DNA of 32,844 nt from Planctomycetota bacterium (GTDB lineage Bacteria > Planctomycetota > Brocadiia > Brocadiales > Brocadiaceae): contig VGXV01000037.1 in the NCBI GenBank assembly GCA_016873165.1, positions 1 to 32,844 on the forward strand, written 5' to 3'. The notes below the pieces were generated by a model, which saw only the letters and a list, made by a program, of their open reading frames with translations, had not been told where the DNA came from and did not search any database. Shown here piece after piece: positions 25,601 through 32,844 of this stretch. How positions within the stretch are numbered: the first letter of the stretch is position 1; each line of letters opens with the position of its first letter. The translations under genes and the position numbers were made by a program.

Positions 25601-25756
25601 ATCCATATCCTGAAGAGTAGTAAAATCAGATATCTGTTCATAACGAAAGCTATCATTTGCAAATACAGATATTCCGCTGCCTGCGGCAGAAAACAAAAAA
25701 AAACCATATAAAGCAGATACAAGCAGAACAAAATTTTTTAGTTTATCACAATACAT
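22700..25756 (-). CDS. Large secreted TolB-like propeller plus beta-helix protein
   Basis: The product has 1018 residues; AGGAG lies 6 bases before the ATG. A signal peptide covers about residues 1-33. The first half (about 40-430) has PD40/TolB-type strands, such as SGDGKKICYRYVDKNGK, SYDGKKILYV, SGDGKYVFFMSYD and SHDGHWIAYQD. A CSLREAI-type motif (CTLRAAIEECNRQSGGTITF, near 460-480) introduces a right-handed beta-helix, with NNGPGI and NKGPGI turns recurring. A block of about 165 residues is duplicated in tandem (see repeat). No enzyme motif is seen; cell-surface binding is likely. The protein ends with VISGENCN and no recognisable sorting tail. Confidence 0.85.
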   Translation of the reverse strand: MYCDKLKNFVLLVSALYGFFLFSAAGSGISVFANDSFRYEQISDFTTLQDMDAIPAIISGDGKKICYRYVDKNGKKAYLYLADANGKGSTQLIDSISAQCSGYSDLDEKSIHVKGMSYDGKKILYVTRQDQCIEETRYRVYDADSETKSEMTFSITDPRISSPKSLEPYNDNFVTLSGDGKYVFFMSYDSWDCVAAQSSPFSSWTWECSVNDDQNAAIIWRVSTDELSDPEAPGILTEIAQLEDGSTYFGFWNGDGALQTNYAGDIVAFKIENYLDMGTLYEIYICRDDGVLEKVVSTDDEHDINYFLLSHDGHWIAYQDTENAIFYTINIDDGTEYRYEMTDKDVEDPYQYELTDVSEDASWLLLNGTDHIKITDREGENTLTTRDYRYTTYGKAVWSTFGGCLSNDGTACVFVATDIENGASYPQVYVAATGIVVNTTGDESDADKSDDVIDVDLKKKGNQCTLRAAIEECNRQSGGTITFDIPTTDAGYSSTGTGTFTISPKKSLPVIKKDITIDATTQGDGIVVLSGEKAGKKTNGLKCKKGKLTVKGLTIKNFSGCGIKMQSEDDLLVEDVDVQENDDIGIVAENNILVNANKENPYSPAGREICTISNNGKGKKGGGIWSYDGYVYAHYIEITDNNGPGVFAGKGTTLSSIKANRNKGPGLQAMQYGITINPATEDYSEENEVSDNEGPGILAGIDVVMTYESEGDLTDAVANDIEIKTHINVQNNAGWGIFCEKGWVSLNKSTGSGYTTVVSLITKNGDKEKDCYIVDENGDLVLLTDYDVGGIAANGSYFEGTHLDISDNNGPGIVAKTGMTLASIKANNNKGPGIQSMLGGVEIEQGASDYSEENQVNNNEGPGILAGTDVIFDATTESGGENYSVGIRSHIKAENNGGWGIFCQKGYVEINVASGMLTALSDSISSVSGNGDSSLPCYIVSSEGDLTELTDYDVGGIGASAGGLTAANLDVSNNTGVGIEAGGDVVIGTGTVCGNTGGDIVSDGVQSLTDVISGENCN
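22845..23850 (-). repeat. Tandem duplication in the beta-helix gene, about 500-bp period
   Basis: Two successive blocks share the order NNGPG, SIKAN-NKGPG, DYSEEN-V--NEGPGILAG, GWGIFC-KG, CYIV and LTDYDVGGI. The blocks start near 23850 and 23350. Protein identity is moderate, so the duplication is old. Confidence 0.75.
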
Positions 25757-25945
25757 AGAATCTCCTTATTCAATAAACATAATTACTTTCATTCAAAGCA
25801 GTTTTTTAGTGATAGAACAAACCCTTAGATTCAACACATTTTTCTGAATATCTCAATACAAATACCTATCAAAAAAATCTGCACAATCAAAACAAAAATT
25901 CTCTCTATAATTAACACCAAACTTTTGCTATTTTTTCATTTATGA

Positions 25946-26062
25946 CTTCTGAAACAATATGAAATTAAAGAATGTTCAGATTTATGGGATGAGTGGATTA
26001 AAGGAATTGTACCGGAATATTTTACTACAAAAAACAGCGCGGTGGAGATAACCGCGGAATAA
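25946..26062 (+). pseudogene. Probable 3' remnant of an unknown gene
   Basis: After a TGA at 25943 the frame is open to TAA at 26060-26062 and reads YEIKECSDLWDEWIKGIVPE then YFTTKNSAVEITAE, a protein-like sequence with no start codon. It lies just upstream of a small gene with a strong ribosome site, so it may be the tail of a lost upstream gene in an operon. The evidence is composition and plausibility only. The rest of 25757-26088 is AT-rich and empty. Confidence 0.35.
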
Positions 26063-26088
26063 ATTCACATTTAAAAGGAGTTTTAACT

Positions 26089-26283
26089 ATGCTGAAACAT
26101 GAAGCGTTTCTCTCAAACCCGCAGTTTCAGGCAATGGCCCCGCAAGCAGGCATCGAGATGAAAAAGTCGATAAACAGAATCAATCGTGTGGTCGAGAGAG
26201 GCAACCGCGCCATAGTTATCTTTGAAGACAAGGCATGGGCTAATTTTGTCAGAGAAGGATCGGAATGGAAATCGGATGATTAA
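26089..26283 (+). CDS. Small hypothetical protein, 64 residues
   Basis: AAAAGGAG lies about 8 bases before the ATG, a strong initiation signal. The product starts MLKHEAFLSNPQFQAMAPQA and includes INRVVERGNRAIVIFEDKAW, ending EWKSDD. It has no membrane segment, cysteine motif or signal peptide. I do not recognise the family. The remnant at 25946-26062 ends 26 bases upstream, suggesting a damaged operon. The good ribosome site and non-random composition make a real gene likely. Confidence 0.5.
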   Translation: MLKHEAFLSNPQFQAMAPQAGIEMKKSINRINRVVERGNRAIVIFEDKAWANFVREGSEWKSDD

Positions 26284-26354
26284 ACTCCGGGAAGAAACAG
26301 TTGAGTATAAAAGGTTTGATGGTATAGCACAAACAGCACGGACTTGTTATATTA

Positions 26355-26663
26355 TTATGAATTTGGCCATAATTCCCCGCCGTAGGTTGCCAAACCGCCC
26401 ACCAGAAGAGAATTGCATTCCTTGCAATGAAACCCGGCCTCATGGCCAGCAACCTTTCCATCATACTCATACCACTCAACAAATGCCGGAAGCTGAAATC
26501 TCTTTTCAAGCAGAGAGCGGTTGAGAACACAGCCGAAATATATGTTGTTTCCCTCTCCTTTCTCCCACCAGTTGCCACGGGCAACTACCGGAAGGCCATC
26601 GGCAAGAGCGGCGGATTCTATGGATTGAAGATGTTTGCAGGTAACCAGTTTCGGAATTGTCAT
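26355..26663 (-). CDS. Small conserved-looking hypothetical protein with Cys/His residues
   Basis: This 102-residue protein reads as a compact soluble protein: TIPKLVTCKHLQSIESAALA, ARGNWWEKGEGNNIYFGCVL, and GFHCKECNSLLVGG near the end. Cysteines at about 9, 45, 80 and 83, with an HCKEC group, could bind a metal. No signal peptide is seen. It is convergent with the 64-residue gene. A frame crossing it on the plus strand has no comparable pattern, so I take this strand as the coding one. Function unknown. Confidence 0.55.
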   Translation of the reverse strand: MTIPKLVTCKHLQSIESAALADGLPVVARGNWWEKGEGNNIYFGCVLNRSLLEKRFQLPAFVEWYEYDGKVAGHEAGFHCKECNSLLVGGLATYGGELWPNS

Positions 26664-26751
26664 TTGCGGTAACGAACGTCCATTATTTATCTCTATTCGA
26701 TAAATGTTGGCATATTACACCGTCCCATGGTATCTGTCAAAACAAAAAACA

Positions 26752-26793
26752 ACACACCGCACTTATCCCGAAATTTTTCTTTACACGGTGTGT
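26752..26793. promoter_or_regulatory. Inverted repeat upstream of the DUF2207 gene
   Basis: Arms acacaccg (26752-26759) and cggtgtgt (26786-26793) are separated by 26 bases, about 80 bases before the start of the DUF2207 gene. It could be an operator or a chance palindrome. No T-run follows. Confidence 0.25.
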
Positions 26794-26875
26794 AAATATG
26801 GTATCTTTCTTCAGTGTTTGACTGTATCTGAGAGAGTATTCCTTCCCTTGTAACCTTTTCACCGGGTGATGTTTT

Positions 26876-28684
26876 ATGGCCACATTCAAAAAACTACCAG
26901 CAGCTATTCCACGGATGATTTTCCCTGTCAGAGGAGTATTCCCCTTGATCTTCTGGATACCCTTTTTGTTTTTCACTGTTTTCCATGCCCGCGCCGAAGA
27001 GAAAATTATCTCCTTTCACAGCGATATCACTGTTCATGAAGACACTACCATGACCGTGTGTGAGGTAATACGTGTTATGAGCGAGGGAAACGAGATTAAA
27101 CGCGGCATTTACCGTGATTTCCCCACGCGATATATGGGAATATTCGGAACAGATCACATCGCAGGCTTTGAACTGATTTCGGTAACCAGAGACGGCGCAC
27201 CGGAGGATTACCATACGGAAAATTTATTTAACGGTATCCGTGTCTACATCGGCAAAAAGGACGTTTTTATCCCACCGGGTGAGCATCAGTTTACTATCGC
27301 TTACAAAACCGAACGGCAGCTCGGTTTCTTCGAAAACCATGACGAACTGTACTGGAATGTCACCGGAAACGGCTGGACATTTCCCATTGAGAAGGCAACT
27401 GCCGCCGTTGTGCTTCCGTTCAAAATACCCGCTGACAGTCTTACGCTCAACGGCTATACCGGCCCGTTCGGATCACAGGAAACGCAGTATCAGTGGTGGA
27501 TTGACGCCGGCGGCAACGTGCATTTTGAAACAACAAGACGGCTCAATCGTTTCGAGGGATTCACCATTGTGGTTGCATGGCCGAAGGGCTACATCAATCC
27601 GCCAACCATCAGGAAGCAGTTGTGGTATCTGGTATGGGATGCAAAGGTTATGTTTATTGGCATGGCGGGCATATTTCTCCTTGTGTTGTATTATATTGTT
27701 ACATGGCGGCTGGTCGGCAAAGACCCGGAAAAGGGAGTGATAATGCCGCTCTATACTCCGCCGGAAGGGCTGTCACCCGCGGCAATACGGTACATTCTCA
27801 AAATGGGATACAGTGAAAAAGTATTTGCGGCGGCAATTATCAACCTGGCGGTAAAGGGGTATGTGCAGATTCAGGAAGACACGGAATACACCGTCTGCAA
27901 GACACAACAGGCTGATTTTACTCAGGGGTTGCCGGGGGAGGAAACCGAATTGTGCAATGCCCTGCCGAATAATCTGATACTGAAACAATATAACCATAAG
28001 GTCGTGTCCCGCGTCGTTGATGTATTTAAGGGGTCTTTAAAAAAATACTTCGCAAAGCGCTATTTCATCATCAACGCAAGGTATCGCATCCCCGGCATAA
28101 TCATCTCACTGCTTACGCTGGGCGGAGAATTGCTGACACTGCTTACCAATGCGAGCAATCCCCTCTTCCCGATGGTCGTGTTTATCGTGTCATGCATTCT
28201 TTTTTTAGGAATAAACATCTTTTTCGGCATTATCCTGAAGGCGCCAACGGTGCTTGGCAGACAAGTAATGGACAAGATCGAAGGTTTTAAGATGTATCTT
28301 TCGGCAGTAGAGGGCGACCGCCTTGACCGCATGTATCCGCCTGAGCAACTGCCGGTTATTTTTGAGAGATATTTGCCCTACGCGCTTGCCCTTGATTTGG
28401 AGCAGCAGTGGGCGGAAAAGTTCTCGTCGGTACTCGGCAGCGCGTCTGTTGCTCAAAGCAGTGACATTTCACGCGAGCGTCCGTTCCGGTGGTATACCGG
28501 CACTTCCAGGAACCTGACGGGGCTTACCGGCTTTACCTCCTCCTTCTCAAATTCATTTACGAACGCCATTTCATCATCTTCCAGCGCCCCCGGTTCTTCT
28601 TCCGGCTCATCGGGGTCTTCGGGAAGCAGTAGTGGTGGTCGATCAGGCGGAGGCGGCGGAGGGGGTGGTGGAGGCGGATGGTAA
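26876..28684 (+). CDS. DUF2207 membrane protein with glycine-rich tail
   Basis: The product has 602 residues. A hydrophobic leader (about 17-41) is followed by the extracytoplasmic DUF2207 domain: ISFHSDITVHEDTTMTVCEV, then GIYRDFPTRY, then DELYWNVTGNGWTFPIEKA. Membrane helices occur near 258-276 (MFIGMAGIFLLVLYYIV) and in a pair near 405-455. The C-terminus is serine-glycine rich, ending in a run of glycines and a final Trp, as is usual in this family. A LemA gene follows 169 bases on, and the pairing of DUF2207 with LemA is widespread, so a shared envelope role is likely though undefined. The ATG at 26876 has a weak ribosome site; ATG at 26912 is an alternative that would shorten the leader. 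Confidence 0.85.
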   Translation: MATFKKLPAAIPRMIFPVRGVFPLIFWIPFLFFTVFHARAEEKIISFHSDITVHEDTTMTVCEVIRVMSEGNEIKRGIYRDFPTRYMGIFGTDHIAGFELISVTRDGAPEDYHTENLFNGIRVYIGKKDVFIPPGEHQFTIAYKTERQLGFFENHDELYWNVTGNGWTFPIEKATAAVVLPFKIPADSLTLNGYTGPFGSQETQYQWWIDAGGNVHFETTRRLNRFEGFTIVVAWPKGYINPPTIRKQLWYLVWDAKVMFIGMAGIFLLVLYYIVTWRLVGKDPEKGVIMPLYTPPEGLSPAAIRYILKMGYSEKVFAAAIINLAVKGYVQIQEDTEYTVCKTQQADFTQGLPGEETELCNALPNNLILKQYNHKVVSRVVDVFKGSLKKYFAKRYFIINARYRIPGIIISLLTLGGELLTLLTNASNPLFPMVVFIVSCILFLGINIFFGIILKAPTVLGRQVMDKIEGFKMYLSAVEGDRLDRMYPPEQLPVIFERYLPYALALDLEQQWAEKFSSVLGSASVAQSSDISRERPFRWYTGTSRNLTGLTGFTSSFSNSFTNAISSSSSAPGSSSGSSGSSGSSSGGRSGGGGGGGGGGGW

Positions 28685-28739
28685 ACCGTTCTTTCGCCCC
28701 AAGCGCTGGCTTGATGTTTAGGAAATTCAATGTAACGCC

Positions 28740-28799
28740 GTAGCGCGGGGGTTCATCCCCCGCTGGGCTTGCATTCCCGGCCATAAAGGCCGGTGCTAC
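28740..28799. repeat. 60-bp repeat element with two inner hairpins
   Basis: Outer ends gtagc and gctac are inverted. Inside are a perfect hairpin gcggggg/cccccgc (28745-28763, loop ttcat) and a second one ccggcc/ggccgg (28777-28793, loop ataaa). It sits between the DUF2207 and lemA genes. No T-run follows, so it is a repeat rather than a simple terminator, though stable RNA stems here could affect expression of lemA. Confidence 0.65.
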
Positions 28800-28853
28800 A
28801 AAGTTGCCGAAAAAGGAAATGTATTTTTGTCTCAAATAAAAAGGAAATAAACT

Positions 28854-29423
28854 ATGATACTCTGGATAATTGGCGGGGCATTTTTATTATTATTCGTTAT
28901 CATCACCAGCATACTGATCGGATGTTACAACAAGCTGGTACGGTTGAAAAACACGGTAAAATCCGCATGGTCGGACATTGACGTCCAGATGAAGAAGCGG
29001 TACGACGTTGTGCCGCAGCTCATCGAAGTGGTCAAGGGCGCATCCAATTATGAAAAATCACTCCTTGAAAACGTCATTGCGGCAAGGACAGGCGCAATGG
29101 GAGCAACAAATCCTTCGCTGAAGGCAAAGGCCGAGCAGACCTTCGGCGATTCAATAAAAAGCCTCTTTGCGGTGGCAGAGGCGTATCCGGATCTGAAGGC
29201 AAATGCAAATTACGCAATACTTCAGGGACAGTTAAAGGAACTTGAGGACACGATAGAATGCGCGCGCAGATATTATAACGCGGTGTCACGTGATTTTAAC
29301 ATCGGCATCGAGTCATTTCCTTCAAACATCGTGGCGTCAAAATTCAAATTTCAGCAAGTGGCCCTCTTTGAACTCGAATCCCCGGAAACAGAGAAAAAAC
29401 CGCCGAAGATTAGTTTTTCATAG
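28854..29423 (+). CDS. lemA: LemA family protein
   Basis: This 189-residue protein has an N-terminal membrane helix (about 2-22, LWIIGGAFLLLFVIITSIL). It then has the family core YNKLVRLKNTVKSAWSDIDV, QMKKRYDVVPQLIEVVKG and RRYYNAVSRDFN. Length and motif order match the family well. LemA proteins are anchored in the membrane with a long helical domain outside; their molecular role is unsettled. AAGGAAA lies about 9 bases before the ATG. With the DUF2207 gene just upstream it forms a commonly seen pair. Confidence 0.92.
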   Translation: MILWIIGGAFLLLFVIITSILIGCYNKLVRLKNTVKSAWSDIDVQMKKRYDVVPQLIEVVKGASNYEKSLLENVIAARTGAMGATNPSLKAKAEQTFGDSIKSLFAVAEAYPDLKANANYAILQGQLKELEDTIECARRYYNAVSRDFNIGIESFPSNIVASKFKFQQVALFELESPETEKKPPKISFS

Positions 29424-29554
29424 GATAAATTGTGTTCATCGGCAAGAATAAACAAGACTGCAAAAAACATGGGTGGGTGGGGGTTACTTCGTTTAACCTG
29501 CCTTGCATAACTTAAAATTAGAAAACCAAAAATTGGATTGTGTGATAATCATAA

Positions 29555-31465
29555 ATGAAACATATTATCTTTTCCTGCAAACTAAACTGTGGTGGTCCAA
29601 AATTGAATAAATTTATAATACCCTGTATCCTCTTGCTTATTGCGTCAACCGTATTAGCCCAGACGGTAACTGAGCCAACTCCTGGATTGGCTGATATTGG
29701 TATTCAGGGTACGGATGGTACAAATACCGTCAGGCAGGAAAATCTCAACAAAACGATCCGTGAACTTGATAAGGCAATCAGTACAAATCCAAATGATGCC
29801 GTAGCATGGAATAACAAGGGTGCTACCCTTTACAATCTTAAGAAATATGAAGAGGCGTTGCTGGCTTGCGACAAGGCCATTGAACTTGACCCAAAATATG
29901 CAATTGCATGGAGTAACAAGGGTAATACCCTTTACAATCTTAAGAAATATGAAGAGGCGTTGCTGGCTTACGACAAGGCCATTGAGCTAGACCCAAACGA
30001 TGCAAAGGCATGGAATAACAAGGGCTACATCCTTTACAATCTTAAGAAATATGAAGAGGCCTTACAGGCTTATGGCAAGGCCATTGAGCTAGACCCAAAA
30101 GAGGCAATTGCATGGAGTAACAAGGGTAATACCCTTTACAATCTTAAGAAATATGAAGAGGCGTTGCAGGCTTACGACAAGGCCATTGAGCTAGACCCAA
30201 AATATGCAAAGGCATGGAATAACAAGGGCTACATCCTTTACAATCTTAAGAAATATGAAGAGGCCTTACAGGCTTATGGCAAGGCCATTGAGCTAGACCC
30301 AAAAAATGCTATTGTATGGAGTAACAAGGGCTACGTCCTTGACAATCTTAAGAAATATGAAGAGGCATTGCAGGCTTATGACAAGGCCATTGAGCTAGAC
30401 CCAAAAGATATAATTGTATGGAGTAACAAGGGTATTACCCTTAACAATCTTAAGAGGTACAAAGAGGCGTTGAAGGCTTGCGACAAGGCCATGGAGCAAG
30501 ACCCTAAAGAGGCAATTGTATGGAATAACAAGGGCAACGTCCTTAACAATCTTAAGAGGTACAAAGAGGCTATACAGGCTTACGTTAAGGCTATTAATTT
30601 AGACCCAGATTACGTGCTTGCTTACAATGATTTAGGAGATCTATTCTATCAACTGGGCAATATTGAAGGTGCTTTGCATAACGCTGAACTTGCACTTACA
30701 AAACAAAAGGAATATGCTCCTTCGTTACATTTAAAGGGCAAGGCGCTGATAGAGAAAAAAGACTATGGCGCGGCATGCAGGTGTTTTCAAGATGCAATTG
30801 TCTCTGACAAAGGCAACTTATCGTACATAATTTGGGACGCCTATGCAGATTTCCTCAAGTTAGAATTTTCCTCAGAGTTAAACCAGCCGGATAAAAAGGA
30901 AAAATATAAGGAGGAGCTATCCTTAATTATTAGAAAGCTGGAAAGGGCAAATGAACTATCAAGCGGCAACGAAAACAAAAAAGAGATAAAGGCATGTATC
31001 CTGTATTTTCTGGCTGGTTTTTATCTTAAGAATAAGGACGTTTTTGCTGCTAAAGAAAAACTTGTGGAATGTATCAGCCTGAAGGCCGAAACCCCGATAG
31101 ATAAATCCGCGCGTGATATGCTTGGGATTGTCTGGAACTATCACATAAAACCACCTTTTTGGGTCTGGTGGTGTAATTCTCCCTTATACAAGTGGCACAA
31201 AAGAATTGGATTTACCTTCATAGTGTTTGCTCTTGCAGGGCTATTAATCTATCCCCTCTTTTTTTCTCAAAAGTTTCCCGAAAACCGTGTTCCGTACTTG
31301 ATCCTTATCGGGTTACTTATAGCCATTCTTTTCATGCCAAACCTGGAACGCATCAAGACGCAAGAAATGGAAATACAATTACGTCCTCCCCCTACTCTTG
31401 AGTCTGCACTTTCTCCGATATTAATGGAAGGGCAATTAAGGATGATGGAGTCAAATGCTAAATAA
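29555..31465 (+). CDS. TPR-repeat protein with signal peptide and C-terminal membrane helices
   Basis: The product has 636 residues. A signal peptide or anchor lies at about 18-36 (NKFIIPCILLLIASTVLAQ), and the first 15 residues before it may not be translated if a later start is used. Residues about 77-360 hold eight near-identical 34-residue TPR units (core KAWNNKGYILYNLKKYEEAL) plus a diverged ninth. A further helical region to about 520 and two membrane helices (about 548-568 and 578-594) follow. TPR arrays bind other proteins; here the array would lie in the periplasm and the tail would anchor it. No clear ribosome site is seen before ATG 29555. Confidence 0.88.
   Translation: MKHIIFSCKLNCGGPKLNKFIIPCILLLIASTVLAQTVTEPTPGLADIGIQGTDGTNTVRQENLNKTIRELDKAISTNPNDAVAWNNKGATLYNLKKYEEALLACDKAIELDPKYAIAWSNKGNTLYNLKKYEEALLAYDKAIELDPNDAKAWNNKGYILYNLKKYEEALQAYGKAIELDPKEAIAWSNKGNTLYNLKKYEEALQAYDKAIELDPKYAKAWNNKGYILYNLKKYEEALQAYGKAIELDPKNAIVWSNKGYVLDNLKKYEEALQAYDKAIELDPKDIIVWSNKGITLNNLKRYKEALKACDKAMEQDPKEAIVWNNKGNVLNNLKRYKEAIQAYVKAINLDPDYVLAYNDLGDLFYQLGNIEGALHNAELALTKQKEYAPSLHLKGKALIEKKDYGAACRCFQDAIVSDKGNLSYIIWDAYADFLKLEFSSELNQPDKKEKYKEELSLIIRKLERANELSSGNENKKEIKACILYFLAGFYLKNKDVFAAKEKLVECISLKAETPIDKSARDMLGIVWNYHIKPPFWVWWCNSPLYKWHKRIGFTFIVFALAGLLIYPLFFSQKFPENRVPYLILIGLLIAILFMPNLERIKTQEMEIQLRPPPTLESALSPILMEGQLRMMESNAK
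29790..30610 (+). repeat. 102-bp tandem DNA repeats encoding TPR units
   Basis: Eight units with a 102-base period are nearly identical in DNA, for example aacaaggg at 29813 and 102 bases later. Units 2+3 and 4+5 are more alike as pairs (GNTLYNLKK then GYILYNLKK), which shows a recent 204-base duplication. Such arrays can gain or lose units by slippage. Confidence 0.85.
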
Positions 31466-31575
31466 GCTGGTAGTTAGAAAACCGGAAAGTAGCACAGTTT
31501 CAACCTTCCCTTTGCTTTAGTTTTCAAAATGACATAGATTTATTTTTTAAAAAATCCAATAACAACGAGGAACTT

Positions 31576-32172
31576 ATGAGAAAACAAATACCGTATATTC
31601 TGTTTCTTCTTGCGGCAGTCTGTATCCTATCTTCCTGTACACCGGCTGAGTTTGATAAGCCGCTTTCCGATGGAAAAGACGCGGTGATTGACCGCGATTT
31701 GATCGGAATGTGGAAGGGGGAAAAGGATGACGTTGATTGCTATCTTGTCTTTGGCGCATCCGATGAGACAAAACAGATGGATTTGATCTGCGTAGGCAAC
31801 GAGAAGGGGAAAGGAGCCGATGCTATGACTTTTACCGCGTTTCCCACTTACAGCAAAAAGAACAGGTATTTGAATATCCGCAAAGCAGTTCAGATATCCC
31901 CTGAAAACTTCGGTGATAATAAAATAAAGTATTCCGACACGTATCATATTGCAAAATACGAAATTCACAGGAACAATCTAAAACTGTGGTATCTGGACGA
32001 TGACGCCGTTAATGAAGCAATAAAAAAGGGTATGCTGCAAGGGACACTAAATGGTCAAAAAGGAACCTTGGCAGACTCCACGGAAAACATATTGAAATTT
32101 CTCGATAACACTGACAAATGCGGTGAATATGAAGTATTTGCCTATTTTGGAGAATTTAAAAGGGGAAATTAA
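31576..32172 (+). CDS. Lipoprotein of unknown function
   Basis: This 198-residue protein has a lipoprotein signal: MRKQIPYILFLLAAVCILSS followed by Cys21. GAGGA lies a few bases before the ATG. The mature part has GMWKGEKDDVDCYLVFGASD, a pattern like small secreted domains that follow the lipobox, and a globular remainder with no recognised catalytic motif. It ends FGEFKRGN. It follows the TPR gene by 110 bases on the same strand and might be co-transcribed with it. Confidence 0.8.
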   Translation: MRKQIPYILFLLAAVCILSSCTPAEFDKPLSDGKDAVIDRDLIGMWKGEKDDVDCYLVFGASDETKQMDLICVGNEKGKGADAMTFTAFPTYSKKNRYLNIRKAVQISPENFGDNKIKYSDTYHIAKYEIHRNNLKLWYLDDDAVNEAIKKGMLQGTLNGQKGTLADSTENILKFLDNTDKCGEYEVFAYFGEFKRGN

Positions 32173-32183
32173 AAATAACCGGC

Positions 32184-32211
32184 AAGATTTGGTGAATCTT
32201 TTTTTATTTTT
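32184..32211 (+). terminator. Weak hairpin with T-run after the lipoprotein gene
   Basis: aagatt (32184-32189) pairs with aatctt (32195-32200) around a five-base loop, followed at once by a T-rich run to 32210. The stem is short and AT-rich, but its place 12 bases after the stop fits an intrinsic terminator. Confidence 0.45.
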
Positions 32212-32844
32212 GTCTCCTTGTATTGGATTACTTGCGCAATTATTTAATCAGTAAAGACGCATCGATTCCCCTCAATCAAATCAAATAATTGCTTTAAGGC
32301 ATGAAATATTTTAGGTAAACAGGGATTATCACGGGGACTAAAAAATACTAAAATTATTCAAACGAACATTCAAGAGTTCTGTTGTTCATCCAAGGGACTT
32401 TAATCTTCGGTAATGAGTTGTAAGGTTGGGTTGAATGTAAGTGAAACCCAACATCAACCTTGTTCATTTCAATGCGCTGTTTCCATTCAATGGAGATGCG
32501 GAGAATTGAATATATGGCGTTAGTGATTTGACGAAGGAGCGCTGGAAATAATACCGGGATACGATAGCGGACGCCGCGATGCCTATGACAAGGCTACCTA
32601 TCAATATTCATAATTCATCTATTGCTCAACCCTTGAGTTTGTTCCCCATCGCAAAGCTGAGTGACGAGTGCCACTTGAATGACACCTATCAGCTCAAAAA
32701 CTGTCTGAACTGCTTAACCCGACTTTCGCAATTCGAGGGGTAGATAACCCGCTGAGCCAGTAAAATCAAGGGGTCGTATAAAAAGGTCGGCACTACATAC
32801 CAACCCGCCCTGACGCATAAACCTTTGGTGGAGGTTGTTCGGGA
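32212..32844. other. Right end of window, no convincing gene
   Basis: Over 600 bases hold one half-copy of the gtaggttgggt repeat (32423-32460). A 53-codon frame starts at 32589 with ATGACAAGG, but its product has no recognisable feature. GC rises toward the end, which could be the edge of another mobile element cut by the window. Confidence 0.4.
32423..32460 (+). repeat. Half-copy of the gtaggttgggt palindromic element
   Basis: It matches the left half of the element at 7126-7237, sharing aggttgggttga and gtgaaacccaacatcaacc. The inverted right half is absent. Confidence 0.65.

Overview
The window looks like chromosome of a Gram-negative, probably anaerobic or microaerobic bacterium with moderate GC. 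It has Sec signal peptides, an outer-membrane barrel, a lipoprotein and an oxygen/NO-scavenging flavodiiron protein. Caspase-like proteins, large secreted propeller/beta-helix and TPR proteins, and many short palindromic repeats make a planctomycete of the anammox group (Brocadiales) my best guess. That is an inference from gene style, not from a marker gene. I see no rRNA, tRNA or CRISPR.

Left flank (1-5202): the 5' end of a transposase-like gene runs off the window. Then come a secreted LVIVD-repeat protein, an FprA-type flavodiiron protein with all metal ligands, a four-helix-bundle (S23/IVP-like) gene inside an imperfect inverted repeat, and a UbiD-family decarboxylase with its catalytic residues intact.

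Accessory island (about 5327-15449): I read this as one decayed integrative element. A 17-bp direct repeat bounds it. Each end also carries a pair of gtcgtac motifs spaced exactly 11 bp apart, one pair abutting the integrase gene. The tyrosine recombinase gene is split by a 102-bp perfect palindrome with TA target duplication; removing 104 bp restores its frame exactly. Inside the island are integron-like gene cassettes with five attC-like sites, at least two with the typical single extrahelical base, but no recognisable IntI. Cargo includes an SDH/Clp-fold serine protease with a coupled small protein, a zinc-ribbon plus PD-(D/E)XK nuclease-like pair, a GIY-YIG-like protein, a cysteine-cluster protein, and a 640-residue membrane protein with an FN3-like domain and terminal zinc ribbon. 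Cassettes right of about 10.1 kb point left; those at 7.5-9.9 kb point right. The right-pointing block lies between 52-bp perfect inverted repeats, so an inversion explains the switch.

Right flank (15606-32844): a FadL-like outer-membrane barrel is followed by two convergent secreted caspase-family genes. One is a caspase/helical/FGE-sulfatase-like fusion lacking the FGE cysteines; the other is a TPR/caspase protein with a perfect EF-hand-type loop. Next are a 1018-residue TolB-propeller/beta-helix protein with a 500-bp internal duplication, small uncharacterised genes, a DUF2207 plus LemA pair, a TPR protein built of 102-bp DNA repeats, and a lipoprotein. Nested palindromic elements with a shared GGAGCATT boundary sit between genes here. 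The convergent caspase pair and the integrase-less cassette island are the most interesting parts.
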